From Bacilli bacterium (GTDB lineage: Bacteria > Bacillota_I > Bacilli_A > ML615J-28 > CAG-698), in the NCBI GenBank assembly GCA_017617065.1, contig JAFZWP010000010.1, positions 59,633 to 123,632 of the forward strand: a DNA stretch of 64,000 nucleotides, in the 5' to 3' direction. Under the pieces are notes generated by a model that was given only the letters and a program-made list of their open reading frames with translations, had not been told where the DNA came from and did not search any database. Of the stretch, positions 47,573 through 54,871 are shown piece after piece (position 1 is the first letter of the stretch; each line of letters opens with the position of its first letter). The position numbers were made by a program, and so were the translations under genes.

Positions 47573-47616
47573 ATTATACCAACTAATACATTAATCAAGT
47601 ATTAATTCAGTATTAA
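47573..47616 (-). promoter_or_regulatory. Proximal triple-repeat promoter of the 373-residue fibre protein
   Basis: Minus strand: TTAATAC, TTAATAC and TTAATGT at exact 11-base steps (47616 down to about 47588). The last begins 16 bases before TATAAT (47573-47578). The TATAAT is followed by GGTAGTGTAAATG, similar to the distal copy. Confidence 0.85.
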
Positions 47617-47670
47617 CCGATATTTAAGGGCTTTATGTGCAACCTATTCACATCACTTATTTACACTTAC

Positions 47671-47714
47671 ATTATACCAGTGTATCTATTAATCAACTAT
47701 TAATATAACATTAA
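47671..47714 (-). promoter_or_regulatory. Distal triple-repeat promoter of the 373-residue fibre protein
   Basis: Minus strand: TTAATGT, TTAATAG and TTAATAG at exact 11-base steps (47714 down to about 47686). The last begins 16 bases before TATAAT (47671-47676), followed by GTAAGTGTAAATA. It looks like a duplicate of the proximal promoter about 98 bases away. Confidence 0.85.
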
Positions 47715-47730
47715 TAGAGTTATAAAAAAG

Positions 47731-47765
47731 AAATGTTTTAACTAATTAATTAGTTAAAACATCTG
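47731..47765 (-). terminator. Hairpin at the end of the 259-residue membrane-anchored protein gene
   Basis: Palindromic TGTTTTAACTAATTAATTAGTTAAAACA overlaps the stop codon, followed on the minus strand by TTTCTTTTTTATAA. A terminator separating this gene from the distal repeat promoter. Confidence 0.75.
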
Positions 47766-48525
47766 TAATTCTTATTCTTAAAGTTAATCTTACTTTACCA
47801 CTTTTAACTTCATCAACGGCATCTGCATCCCATCCATGAATCCACATAAGTATAGATACTTTATCTACACTACCAGAAGTGAAATAATATCTACTTTCTG
47901 TAAATATCTTAGTAGAACTAGCAAATCTGTCATCACTACAATAATCTAGAGCATTTGGTGTTTGCCCTGGCTTATTGCCTTGAGCCCTAGCATAAATTTT
48001 TTGGATATCTTCAATACCACTTTGTGCATTATTATATTCACGATCCCATACTAACATTATTCTTATAGCTGCATCTAAATTATTTTTCGTAGAACTAATA
48101 TTTAAATCCATTGTATAATCATAATTAGTGTTACCTGAATTTAATACATAAAATGTATAACAAAAATATCCTTCATGGTTTTGGCTTCCACCAACTAAAT
48201 CTTCTAATTGCCATAATATTTCTTGAGGAATCTCGTCTTTTATTTCTGGATTAGTTTCAACTAAAACGTAATCTTCATTTCCTAGGCACTCTTTCATATC
48301 GAGAGCTTGAACTGCATTTAATCTTTGTGAAGTCTTTTTAAAATCTTCAGTCTCACTTAGAAGAATTTCAGCCACTTGCTGTTGATCGTTATCAATAACA
48401 ACAGTAAATGTACCTACATTTAATCCATAATATGAAAGAAGTAACATTATTGCAATAATGGCACTTGTAGAAAAGATTACAATACGAGCTACCATTCTTG
48501 CTTTTGGATTCTTATATAATGCCAA
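47746..48525 (-). CDS. Membrane-anchored secreted protein of the fibre locus
   Basis: 259 residues starting at TTG 48525 behind GGGGTGG. Basic residues, then one hydrophobic helix (about 13-33) ending LLSYYGLNVGTF, so it lacks the TYAW motif of the others and may stay anchored or be cut differently. The external domain is beta-like, with WQLEDLVGG, a NTNYDYTMDLNISS strand and a WIHGWDADAV segment resembling the WMEGWDGDCI near the C-terminus of the 373-residue protein, which supports a common fold. It has its own two-repeat TTAAT promoter. It may be a minor or anchoring subunit comparable in role to TapA; this is inference. Confidence 0.7.
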   Translation of the reverse strand: MALYKNPKARMVARIVIFSTSAIIAIMLLLSYYGLNVGTFTVVIDNDQQQVAEILLSETEDFKKTSQRLNAVQALDMKECLGNEDYVLVETNPEIKDEIPQEILWQLEDLVGGSQNHEGYFCYTFYVLNSGNTNYDYTMDLNISSTKNNLDAAIRIMLVWDREYNNAQSGIEDIQKIYARAQGNKPGQTPNALDYCSDDRFASSTKIFTESRYYFTSGSVDKVSILMWIHGWDADAVDEVKSGKVRLTLRIRITDVLTN

Positions 48526-48558
48526 AATGCACCACCCCTTTTTACTTATTCTACCAAC

Positions 48559-48591
48559 ATTATACTCTATAAACTATTAATCAATGATTAA
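48559..48591 (-). promoter_or_regulatory. Direct-repeat promoter of the 259-residue anchored protein
   Basis: Minus strand: TTAATCA (48585-48591) and TTAATAG (48574-48580) begin 11 bases apart. The second starts 16 bases before TATAAT (48559-48564). It is divergent from the histidine kinase promoter. Confidence 0.8.
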
Positions 48592-48632
48592 TAATAAATC
48601 ATATTTTAAATATATTGTATTCTTTTTATTCA

Positions 48633-48661
48633 TTTACATCAAAACTAAAACCGAGTATAAT
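48633..48661 (+). promoter_or_regulatory. Promoter of the LytS-type histidine kinase
   Basis: TTTACA (48633-48638), 17 bases, TATAAT (48656-48661). It has a conventional -35/-10 and no TTAAT repeats. Confidence 0.7.
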
Positions 48662-48697
48662 TTATATGTATAATAATATAAGAAAAAGAGGAATAAT

Positions 48698-50554
48698 ATG
48701 AGATCAAGAACTGTAACAACTGTTATTATCACTGTAGCTAGTATAATCTTACTAGGATTATTAATAGCTGATATGTTAAGTATTAAAAGTAAAGTTATAA
48801 AATGCGTTGATGGTGAGGGAACTGCTATCGAGTTTGATGATAATGATCCATACATCATCACTGGTGATTGGGAAGTCTATAAAGACTACCTAATCGTAAG
48901 TGAAGAAAAAGACATTAACACTTTAGAAAAAACATATTTATCATCTTTAAGTAAAAACTTAAAGAAAGGTAATGAAACTAAATATTATTCATATAGAGTA
49001 GTAATTAAAGGTATTCCAAAAGGATCAATACTTGCTTGCAGTTCTAATTCTTTCTTAAAACGTTATGCAGTTTATTATAATCGTACTTTAGTTAGAGCTG
49101 ATGGTTATCTTGTTACTAAAGATGGTACAAACATAACTTTAGATGATTATACTCAAACATATTTATTAGAAGATGATGAATTAGAAATAATCGTAGAATT
49201 TGCTAATAATGCTACTTCATATTATGCATTTGTCCAAGATTTCTATTTAGATGGCGTTGCTGGTCACTTTAGTATATTTAGTTTCCAATCAGTTTATCTA
49301 ATTGGTGTTGTAATTTGTTCACTTCTTTCTTTATATTTTGCATTACTTTGTTTTTCTCGTAGAAATCCAGTAAGAAATATATTATTTGTAATATTAAATC
49401 TATCTACAATTGGTGCTATTTTGTTTAATGGTCAAACAACATTCTTAAAAATACCACCACTTCCAGGAACAATTGAAAAATTAATCAAACTGTTCTGCTA
49501 CTATGGATCAACCATGATATTTACAGTTTTAGCTAGAACTGATATTTGTCAAAAGAAATTAGGATTACAAGAATTTTTATTAATTGGATCTTGTGGAATT
49601 GTAGTACTGGCTAGTATTATTATTCCAATTCAATTTACTAATTATTTATATATATTTGTATGTGCTTTAGCAATTGTTGCCCTAGTTTATTCTACTTTCC
49701 AATATCTAAAACATTCTGCGAAAGAACCAACTATTCAAGTTTCAATTACATTCTTCTTGATTGAGACAATTTTATGCTACATCTATGAAATAGTATTACA
49801 ATGTCCAGTGTTGACTTATCAAACTTCTTCTTTATCTACTGTATTCTTGCTAGCTTGTATAATGTTAACAGTTCTAAATTCATATTTAAGAGAAAAAGAA
49901 GCTGAACAATCTAACTTAACTAAAGAATTAACAGATAAGATTAGAGATACTGAATTTACATTCTTAAATTCTCAAATTCAATCACATTTCATTTATAATA
50001 CATTAAATTCAATTCAATCACTATGTAATACAAACCCAGAAAAAGCAAGTGAACTTGTAGAAGAATTCTCATTCTATTTAAGAAATAGACTAGAATTCAA
50101 TAAGATGCCAAATCTTATCAATCTAGAAGATGAAATTGAACATATCAAAACATACATCAATATCGAACAAACAAGATTTGGTGATAACATTAAATGTGTA
50201 TACGATTTAGGCGTAACCGATTTAAAGATTCCACCACTTTCTGTTCAACCACTTGTTGAAAATGCCGTAAAACACGGCATATCAAAACAAGTCGGTGGTG
50301 GTACAATCATTTTATCTACTTATCAAGATAAAAAGAATGTATACATTAGAGTAAAAGATAATGGTTTAGGATTTGATATTGATACATTAAAAGATTCTAA
50401 ACGTGTAGGATTTAATAACATCAAGGATAGATTGAACTTATACCTTAATGCTACAATCAAACTAGAATCAAAGATAGGTGTAGGAACAGTAGTAACAATT
50501 ACTATTCCTAAGAAGAGCCTAACTTATGATAAGACAAATGATAAACCACTATAA
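48698..50554 (+). CDS. LytS/YesM-type sensor histidine kinase with 7TM-DISM-like sensor
   Basis: 618 residues. One N-terminal helix (about 7-27), an external beta-rich domain (about 30-195), then about seven helices (200-395), the layout of 7TMR-DISM sensors. A His_kinase domain follows with the phospho-acceptor His in QIQSHFIYNTLNSIQ near 430, and an HATPase region with PLVENAVKHGIS near 523, DNGLGFD and GFNNIKDRL. It phosphorylates a response regulator in answer to an external ligand. The only two-component regulator in the window is at 51676-52557, separated by a SipW-like gene on the other strand. The two are probably partners, but this is inferred. Confidence 0.88.
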   Translation: MRSRTVTTVIITVASIILLGLLIADMLSIKSKVIKCVDGEGTAIEFDDNDPYIITGDWEVYKDYLIVSEEKDINTLEKTYLSSLSKNLKKGNETKYYSYRVVIKGIPKGSILACSSNSFLKRYAVYYNRTLVRADGYLVTKDGTNITLDDYTQTYLLEDDELEIIVEFANNATSYYAFVQDFYLDGVAGHFSIFSFQSVYLIGVVICSLLSLYFALLCFSRRNPVRNILFVILNLSTIGAILFNGQTTFLKIPPLPGTIEKLIKLFCYYGSTMIFTVLARTDICQKKLGLQEFLLIGSCGIVVLASIIIPIQFTNYLYIFVCALAIVALVYSTFQYLKHSAKEPTIQVSITFFLIETILCYIYEIVLQCPVLTYQTSSLSTVFLLACIMLTVLNSYLREKEAEQSNLTKELTDKIRDTEFTFLNSQIQSHFIYNTLNSIQSLCNTNPEKASELVEEFSFYLRNRLEFNKMPNLINLEDEIEHIKTYINIEQTRFGDNIKCVYDLGVTDLKIPPLSVQPLVENAVKHGISKQVGGGTIILSTYQDKKNVYIRVKDNGLGFDIDTLKDSKRVGFNNIKDRLNLYLNATIKLESKIGVGTVVTITIPKKSLTYDKTNDKPL

Positions 50555-50559
50555 TACTA

Positions 50560-50586
50560 AGGCCAAGGATTATTCCTTGGCTTTAT
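50560..50586 (+). terminator. Terminator of the histidine kinase gene
   Basis: Stem AAGCCAAGGA-type (GCCAAGGA / TCCTTGGC) with loop TTAT, then TTTATATATT. Confidence 0.8.
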
Positions 50587-50597
50587 ATATTATAAGA

Positions 50598-50624
50598 AAA
50601 AGACCAACTCAGTTGGTCTTTTAC
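50598..50624 (-). terminator. Terminator of the second SipW-like gene
   Basis: Minus-strand stem AAAAGACCAACT / AGTTGGTCTTTT, nearly loopless, then a T run. Confidence 0.88.
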
Positions 50625-50626
50625 AA

Positions 50627-51448
50627 TTATTCACCTTCAGGTGTATTTTCTTCAGTTGGTTTATTTGCTTCTTCTGCTTTCTTTGCTTCAAGTTGAGCTT
50701 GTAAAGCAGCAAGTTGCGCTTCAAGTTCAGCTGAAGTCTTTTCTGCTTCTTCTACTGTAGGAATAGCTTCAAGTTGTTTTTGTTCAGCACGATAATTCTT
50801 TAATGCTTTAATGAAACTAAACACTTCAAACATTAAGAATAATAGTAATGGAACAATAATGAATACAAAGAATACCCATTTAGAATCCATAAAATCAGCT
50901 AAGCCTTTAAATCTAATATTACTCTTATAAACGCCTGCTATTTCATTAAGATATACTCTGCTTGGCTCTTGATCTATTACATTCATTGATACTTGCTTAT
51001 CACCTTGAGTATAAACAAACCCTGCTTCTTCATTAACTTCTACGATTCTATGTGTAACAAAAGCAGCAAAGTTTTGACCATCTTTTGTTATAAACCCACG
51101 ATATGTAATAATATCGCCAACTTTTAAACCATATGCTCTTACTGCATCCTCATTCTTCAAAGCTTTAACTACAATGATATCGCCTTTGTCAAAGCCTTTG
51201 CCAAATTCAGTTGTGTTATTCTTTTTATTTAAGTCATCTGCGTATTGGCTAGCCATAGAGTCAGATTCTACTCTTACAAAACTAACACCAAATACATTAG
51301 GTAATCCATTTTCTACATTTTTCTTCATTTGTAATTGAACAATTACAAATATAAGAATCAATACCATGAATACAGCAAATAAAACTGTAATGACAGTATT
51401 TATAATTTTTTTAGTTTTTTCTACTTTTTTTAGTTCTTCAGCGTTCAT
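50627..51448 (-). CDS. Second SipW-like signal peptidase (S26B)
   Basis: 273 residues. Helices at about 14-38 and 195-218 flank the catalytic domain, with the serine in VESDSMAS near 64, the histidine in VTHRIVEV near 130 and GDIITYRG before it. It is longer than the first paralogue, with an insertion after the serine (ADDLNKKNNTTEFGKG) and a cytosolic Glu/Ala/Gln-rich coiled tail (about 228-273). It stands alone, divergent from the response regulator and convergent with the kinase. Two peptidases beside two kinds of substrate promoter suggest different substrate preferences; this is untested. Confidence 0.88.
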   Translation of the reverse strand: MNAEELKKVEKTKKIINTVITVLFAVFMVLILIFVIVQLQMKKNVENGLPNVFGVSFVRVESDSMASQYADDLNKKNNTTEFGKGFDKGDIIVVKALKNEDAVRAYGLKVGDIITYRGFITKDGQNFAAFVTHRIVEVNEEAGFVYTQGDKQVSMNVIDQEPSRVYLNEIAGVYKSNIRFKGLADFMDSKWVFFVFIIVPLLLFLMFEVFSFIKALKNYRAEQKQLEAIPTVEEAEKTSAELEAQLAALQAQLEAKKAEEANKPTEENTPEGE

Positions 51449-51501
51449 TTAGTCCTCTTTTCTGACGGTACACGCCGTGAGTATACACTTCTTACTTTCA
51501 T

Positions 51502-51530
51502 ATTGTATCATTTATAAATCAATATGTCAA
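51502..51530 (-). promoter_or_regulatory. Promoter of the second SipW-like gene
   Basis: Minus-strand TTGACA (51525-51530), 17 bases, TACAAT (51502-51507). The 5' leader contains a small GC-rich element, ACGG...CCGT, around 51466-51479, just upstream of the AGAGGA ribosome site. Confidence 0.85.
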
Positions 51531-51622
51531 AGGAGTAAAAAAATAATTATTAAAAAATAATCATTTTTTTAAACTTTTGTCCTCTTTTCTTATATTATTA
51601 ATGAAATGAATTATTTTAATTC

Positions 51623-51651
51623 TTGTAATTTTTAATAAATTTAACTATAAT
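51623..51651 (+). promoter_or_regulatory. Promoter of the SARP-type response regulator
   Basis: TTGTAA (51623-51628), 17 bases, TATAAT (51646-51651), 24 bases before the start codon. The preceding 51531-51622 is AT-rich with no supported feature. Confidence 0.7.
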
Positions 51652-51675
51652 TGATATATAGGAAGTGAAAATTCT

Positions 51676-52557
51676 ATGATTAATGTTGTTTTAATTGATG
51701 ATGAAAGATTAGCAGTAGAAAACTTAGCGTTTCACTTAAGAGCATTTCAAGATGTTACAGTTGTTGGAGCATTCAACGACCAAGCATTATTTATGAAGTT
51801 TTTATCAGAAAATAAAGATATTGATGTTGTATTCATGGATATTGAAATGCCTGGTAAAACTGGACTAGAACTTGCTCAAGAAGTAATTGAATTATATCCT
51901 AAAATTCAAATCGTTTTCGTTACTGCATATAGTCAATATGCCATTGAAGCATTCGAATTAAATGCTATCGATTATTGTTTAAAACCAGTTTCTAAAGTAA
52001 GACTTGAACGTACAATCGATAAGATCAAAGAAAGAATGCCTCAAGATCCCCAAACTAAAGTATTTATTAGATGCTTTGGTGGCTTCGACATTTACGTTAA
52101 TGGTAAATTACTTAACTTTAACTTATCTAAAGCTAAAGAACTATTAGCATATCTAGTTAATAACCAAGGTAAATCAATTGGTTGGATGGCAATTGCTGAT
52201 GATATTTGGCCAGATGCTTTAGATGATAAGAAATTAATGAATAATTTCCATGTAGCATGCTTTTCACTTAGAACGTTTTTAGCAAACAATAATATTGGTG
52301 ATATATTTGAATATAGTAGAAACGTATATAGAGTTAATACTGAGAAATTCACTTGTGATTTCTATGAATTAATTGATACATACCGTAACTACAAGCAAAC
52401 AGGTGAATTAAAATATCACCCTACAAAATTTAAAACAGGTGATTATTTTGAAAACCTACCTTACACTTGGTCATATTCTAACGCTGACAAGGTAGAACAA
52501 ATGATAGCCCAAATGGAAAAAGCCAGCCCTGAAACTCTAAAGGCTGCTAAGAAATAA
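51676..52557 (+). CDS. Response regulator with SARP/BTAD-type output domain
   Basis: 293 residues. An N-terminal receiver domain (1-120) has the acidic pair DD at 8-9, phospho-acceptor Asp55 in VFMDIEMPG, a Thr in FVTAYS and Lys in CLKPVSK. From about 130 an OmpR-like winged helix (KVFIRCFGGFDIYVNGK...LSKAKELLAYLV...DDIWPD) is followed by a helical tail, the arrangement of SARP/BTAD transcription activators rather than the LytTR domain that usually partners LytS kinases. SARP activators bind short direct repeats at 11-base spacing upstream of -10, exactly what precedes the fibre genes here. Likely partner of the kinase at 48698-50554. Confidence 0.88.
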   Translation: MINVVLIDDERLAVENLAFHLRAFQDVTVVGAFNDQALFMKFLSENKDIDVVFMDIEMPGKTGLELAQEVIELYPKIQIVFVTAYSQYAIEAFELNAIDYCLKPVSKVRLERTIDKIKERMPQDPQTKVFIRCFGGFDIYVNGKLLNFNLSKAKELLAYLVNNQGKSIGWMAIADDIWPDALDDKKLMNNFHVACFSLRTFLANNNIGDIFEYSRNVYRVNTEKFTCDFYELIDTYRNYKQTGELKYHPTKFKTGDYFENLPYTWSYSNADKVEQMIAQMEKASPETLKAAKK

Positions 52558-52559
52558 AA

Positions 52560-52592
52560 TAAAACAGCACTAATTATTAGTGCTGTTTTTAT
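52560..52592. terminator. Bidirectional terminator after the response regulator
   Basis: Stem AAAACAGCACTAAT / ATTAGTGCTGTTTT with T runs on both strands, between converging genes. Confidence 0.93.
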
Positions 52593-52600
52593 TTTATTTA

Positions 52601-53902
52601 TTAATCATCACCCTTAACATCCATTTCGATAAAATCGTCATCATCTTCAGAATTATTTTTCTTTTCTAGTTTGATACGTTTTTCTTCTTTTACTGGTACT
52701 TCAATACCATATTGTTTATAGATGTCTTCTGCGCTTACTTCTTCTTTCTTAGTAACGCCAGGTGCTTCTACTTCGATAGCATCATTTACTACTTTTTCTT
52801 CTAATGGTGCTACAGCCTCAATCTTCTTTTCTTCTTCAGTTAGTTTATTATCTTCAACTAAATCAGAATCAACTATTTGACGATGTCTTGTATTAATCTT
52901 AGCGCCTTTTGTCTTTTCTTTAATACGTTTGAATTCTTGTTCTACACCATTAAATGCTTTAACTACTTTAGGGTCAAATTGACGGTTCTTTTCATTGTTA
53001 ATAAGTAGTACTGCTTCTTCATGAGATAATGGTTTCTTGAATGGACGCTCTTTAGTGACAGCTTCATATGTCATGATAACAGTAGCAATTCTAGCTAAGA
53101 ATGGAATGTTATCACCAATTAGTCCATATGGATAACCTTTACCATCATATCTTTCATGGTGGTAACCAACAATATCTCTAGCATATTGTTCAAATGAACC
53201 TAAAGCACAATCTGGCTTAATTGCTTGAATTAAATCATAACCATACTTAACATGCTTTTTAACGATATCATATTCTTCTTTAGTTAAGACTGTTTCTTTA
53301 TATAAGATATAACCTGGAATAGCAAGTTTTCCTATATCATATAAAGCAGCAGCTTCACTGATTTTATTAATCTTATTACTACTATAAGCACTAGTCATGC
53401 CATTGCCTTCCGCATATGCTTTAACTAAAACTCCCATATAGTCTTTAAATTTAGACATTTCTTCTTCTGACTTCATAGCTTTGATTAAATACATATCACG
53501 AAGTCCTGCATAAACTGTTTTTAGTGATGATTTTTGTCTAACAGCAGTCTTAGCTACAAACTTAATCAATCTATCTGCATAGAATTCAATTTTATCAGGA
53601 GAAGTTTGTTGGTCGATAGAACCAATTAACTGTTGAAGCTGAGTAGTGTAACCACGATCAGATTCCTTAACATATACATCAACTAAAATGATACCTGTAG
53701 CAGCAAGTAGTATTACTAAGAATACTAAAACCATTGCGGCACTTCCTTGAACATCAGCTAATGCATCAGTTATATCATTACCAGCTGCATAATCACTTCT
53801 TAATGTACCAGTATAAGCAATTAACACTATTGCAATAATTGAAGTAAGTAGTATTAATGCTAAAATAAAACAAGTTTTAATTATTGGTAAATACTTTCTC
53901 AT
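52601..53902 (-). CDS. Membrane HD-GYP domain protein with altered HD motif
   Basis: 433 residues. Two N-terminal membrane helices (about 8-30 and 52-74), an HD-GYP domain (about 150-345), then a long Lys/Glu-rich cytosolic tail. The GYP part is intact (HHERYDGKGYPYGL near 246), but the first HD motif reads YDIGK near 189, with Tyr where the metal-binding His is expected; the codon is TAT. HD-GYP proteins hydrolyse cyclic di-GMP; this one may be inactive and act as a sensor or scaffold. It is coupled to the racemase-like gene by a four-base overlap. Its promoter region carries TTAAT-type repeats, tying it tentatively to the fibre regulon. Confidence 0.82.
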   Translation of the reverse strand: MRKYLPIIKTCFILALILLTSIIAIVLIAYTGTLRSDYAAGNDITDALADVQGSAAMVLVFLVILLAATGIILVDVYVKESDRGYTTQLQQLIGSIDQQTSPDKIEFYADRLIKFVAKTAVRQKSSLKTVYAGLRDMYLIKAMKSEEEMSKFKDYMGVLVKAYAEGNGMTSAYSSNKINKISEAAALYDIGKLAIPGYILYKETVLTKEEYDIVKKHVKYGYDLIQAIKPDCALGSFEQYARDIVGYHHERYDGKGYPYGLIGDNIPFLARIATVIMTYEAVTKERPFKKPLSHEEAVLLINNEKNRQFDPKVVKAFNGVEQEFKRIKEKTKGAKINTRHRQIVDSDLVEDNKLTEEEKKIEAVAPLEEKVVNDAIEVEAPGVTKKEEVSAEDIYKQYGIEVPVKEEKRIKLEKKNNSEDDDDFIEMDVKGDD

Positions 53903-54699
53903 TTTATATCCCTCTTCTTATTATCATTATCATATTTAGGTATAACATAATATTTACAATCTAATAAATTCTTAGCAATATTTAAATCGAATTCATTATC
54001 TACTATTATATTAACCTTTCCTTTGCCTTTTATGCGAGCACCCTCGTTCACATCAAGGCAACCATTAATCTTTTTAACAACCAAGGCTGATACATTAACT
54101 AAATTAGCCTTAGGTATGCTTTCTTTAACTTCTACACCAAGTAACCCCACATTACAATTAGCGCCAATTATAACATCAACGCTTTTGTGAGCAAGCTCAG
54201 CTAACACTTTTTTAGTAACATCAAATGATATACCAGTTTTAACTTTATTGTTAATGACGATTCTTTCCAAATCGTCATCATCAATTTGGTAAAAATGAGC
54301 ATATTCAATATTACGTTGATATAAGTTGGCTTGGTGAATTGTAGATTTAATGAGTAAGGCAATGTTCTTCTTGCTATATTCGTTATTAATCGTATCCACA
54401 ACTATATCCACAATATTAACAACTGGAACATTTAATTCTAAAAAGTATTCTTTTGCATACTCGATATATTCTGATCCTAATACTACTATTAATTTAGGAT
54501 TATAAGATAATAATATATTAGTATCTTCTTTAATCTTATCTAGAATTGATCTATGGCTCCATTCATCTAAATTAGCCCCATTAAAATCATTTAAATAATA
54601 TATTACTTCATTAGGGTAATCGACACTAAGTTTATCTAAAACACTAATTGAAGAATAATTAATATCTAAAATACCAATTGAGGAAACAACACTAGCCAT
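53899..54699 (-). CDS. Glutamate-racemase-like protein lacking catalytic cysteines
   Basis: 266 residues. The order of segments follows MurI: an N-terminal GILDINYSSISVLDKL where MurI has GVFDSGxGGL, EVIYYLND, KLIVVLGSEY where MurI has the ACNT catalytic cysteine, VPVVNIVD, and later VDVIIGANCNVGLL where MurI has LGCTHYPLL. Both active-site cysteines appear replaced or displaced, so racemase activity is doubtful. The C-terminal ~50 residues hold a basic stretch (GARIKGKGKV). It is upstream of, and coupled to, the HD-GYP gene. It could be a sensor or binding protein derived from MurI. Moderate confidence in the family, none in the function. Confidence 0.5.
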   Translation of the reverse strand: MASVVSSIGILDINYSSISVLDKLSVDYPNEVIYYLNDFNGANLDEWSHRSILDKIKEDTNILLSYNPKLIVVLGSEYIEYAKEYFLELNVPVVNIVDIVVDTINNEYSKKNIALLIKSTIHQANLYQRNIEYAHFYQIDDDDLERIVINNKVKTGISFDVTKKVLAELAHKSVDVIIGANCNVGLLGVEVKESIPKANLVNVSALVVKKINGCLDVNEGARIKGKGKVNIIVDNEFDLNIAKNLLDCKYYVIPKYDNDNKKRDIK

Positions 54700-54728
54700 T
54701 TTTACCCATTATCCTTTATTATACTAAC

Positions 54729-54761
54729 ATTATAACACTAAAAGCATTATTTAACCATTAA
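54729..54761 (-). promoter_or_regulatory. Possible direct-repeat promoter of the racemase-like/HD-GYP operon
   Basis: Minus strand: TTAATGG (54755-54761), then ATAATGC 11 bases later, starting 16 bases before TATAAT (54729-54734). One base of the second repeat departs from the TTAAT pattern. The spacing equals that of the fibre promoters. Confidence 0.5.
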
Positions 54762-54837
54762 TTGAAACAAAAATAATAAGCATTACAATAGAACAAAAAA
54801 TACGTTTTTACAAAATTCAGAGCGACTTTTAAAGTTC

Positions 54838-54871
54838 AAATAAAGAATTCAAAAATGAGTTCTTTATTTAT
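54838..54871 (-). terminator. Weak terminator hairpin of the CotH gene
   Basis: Minus-strand stem AAATAAAGAA / TTCTTTATTT with an inner mismatch overlaps the stop codon. It is followed by GAACTTT rather than a pure T run. Confidence 0.45.
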
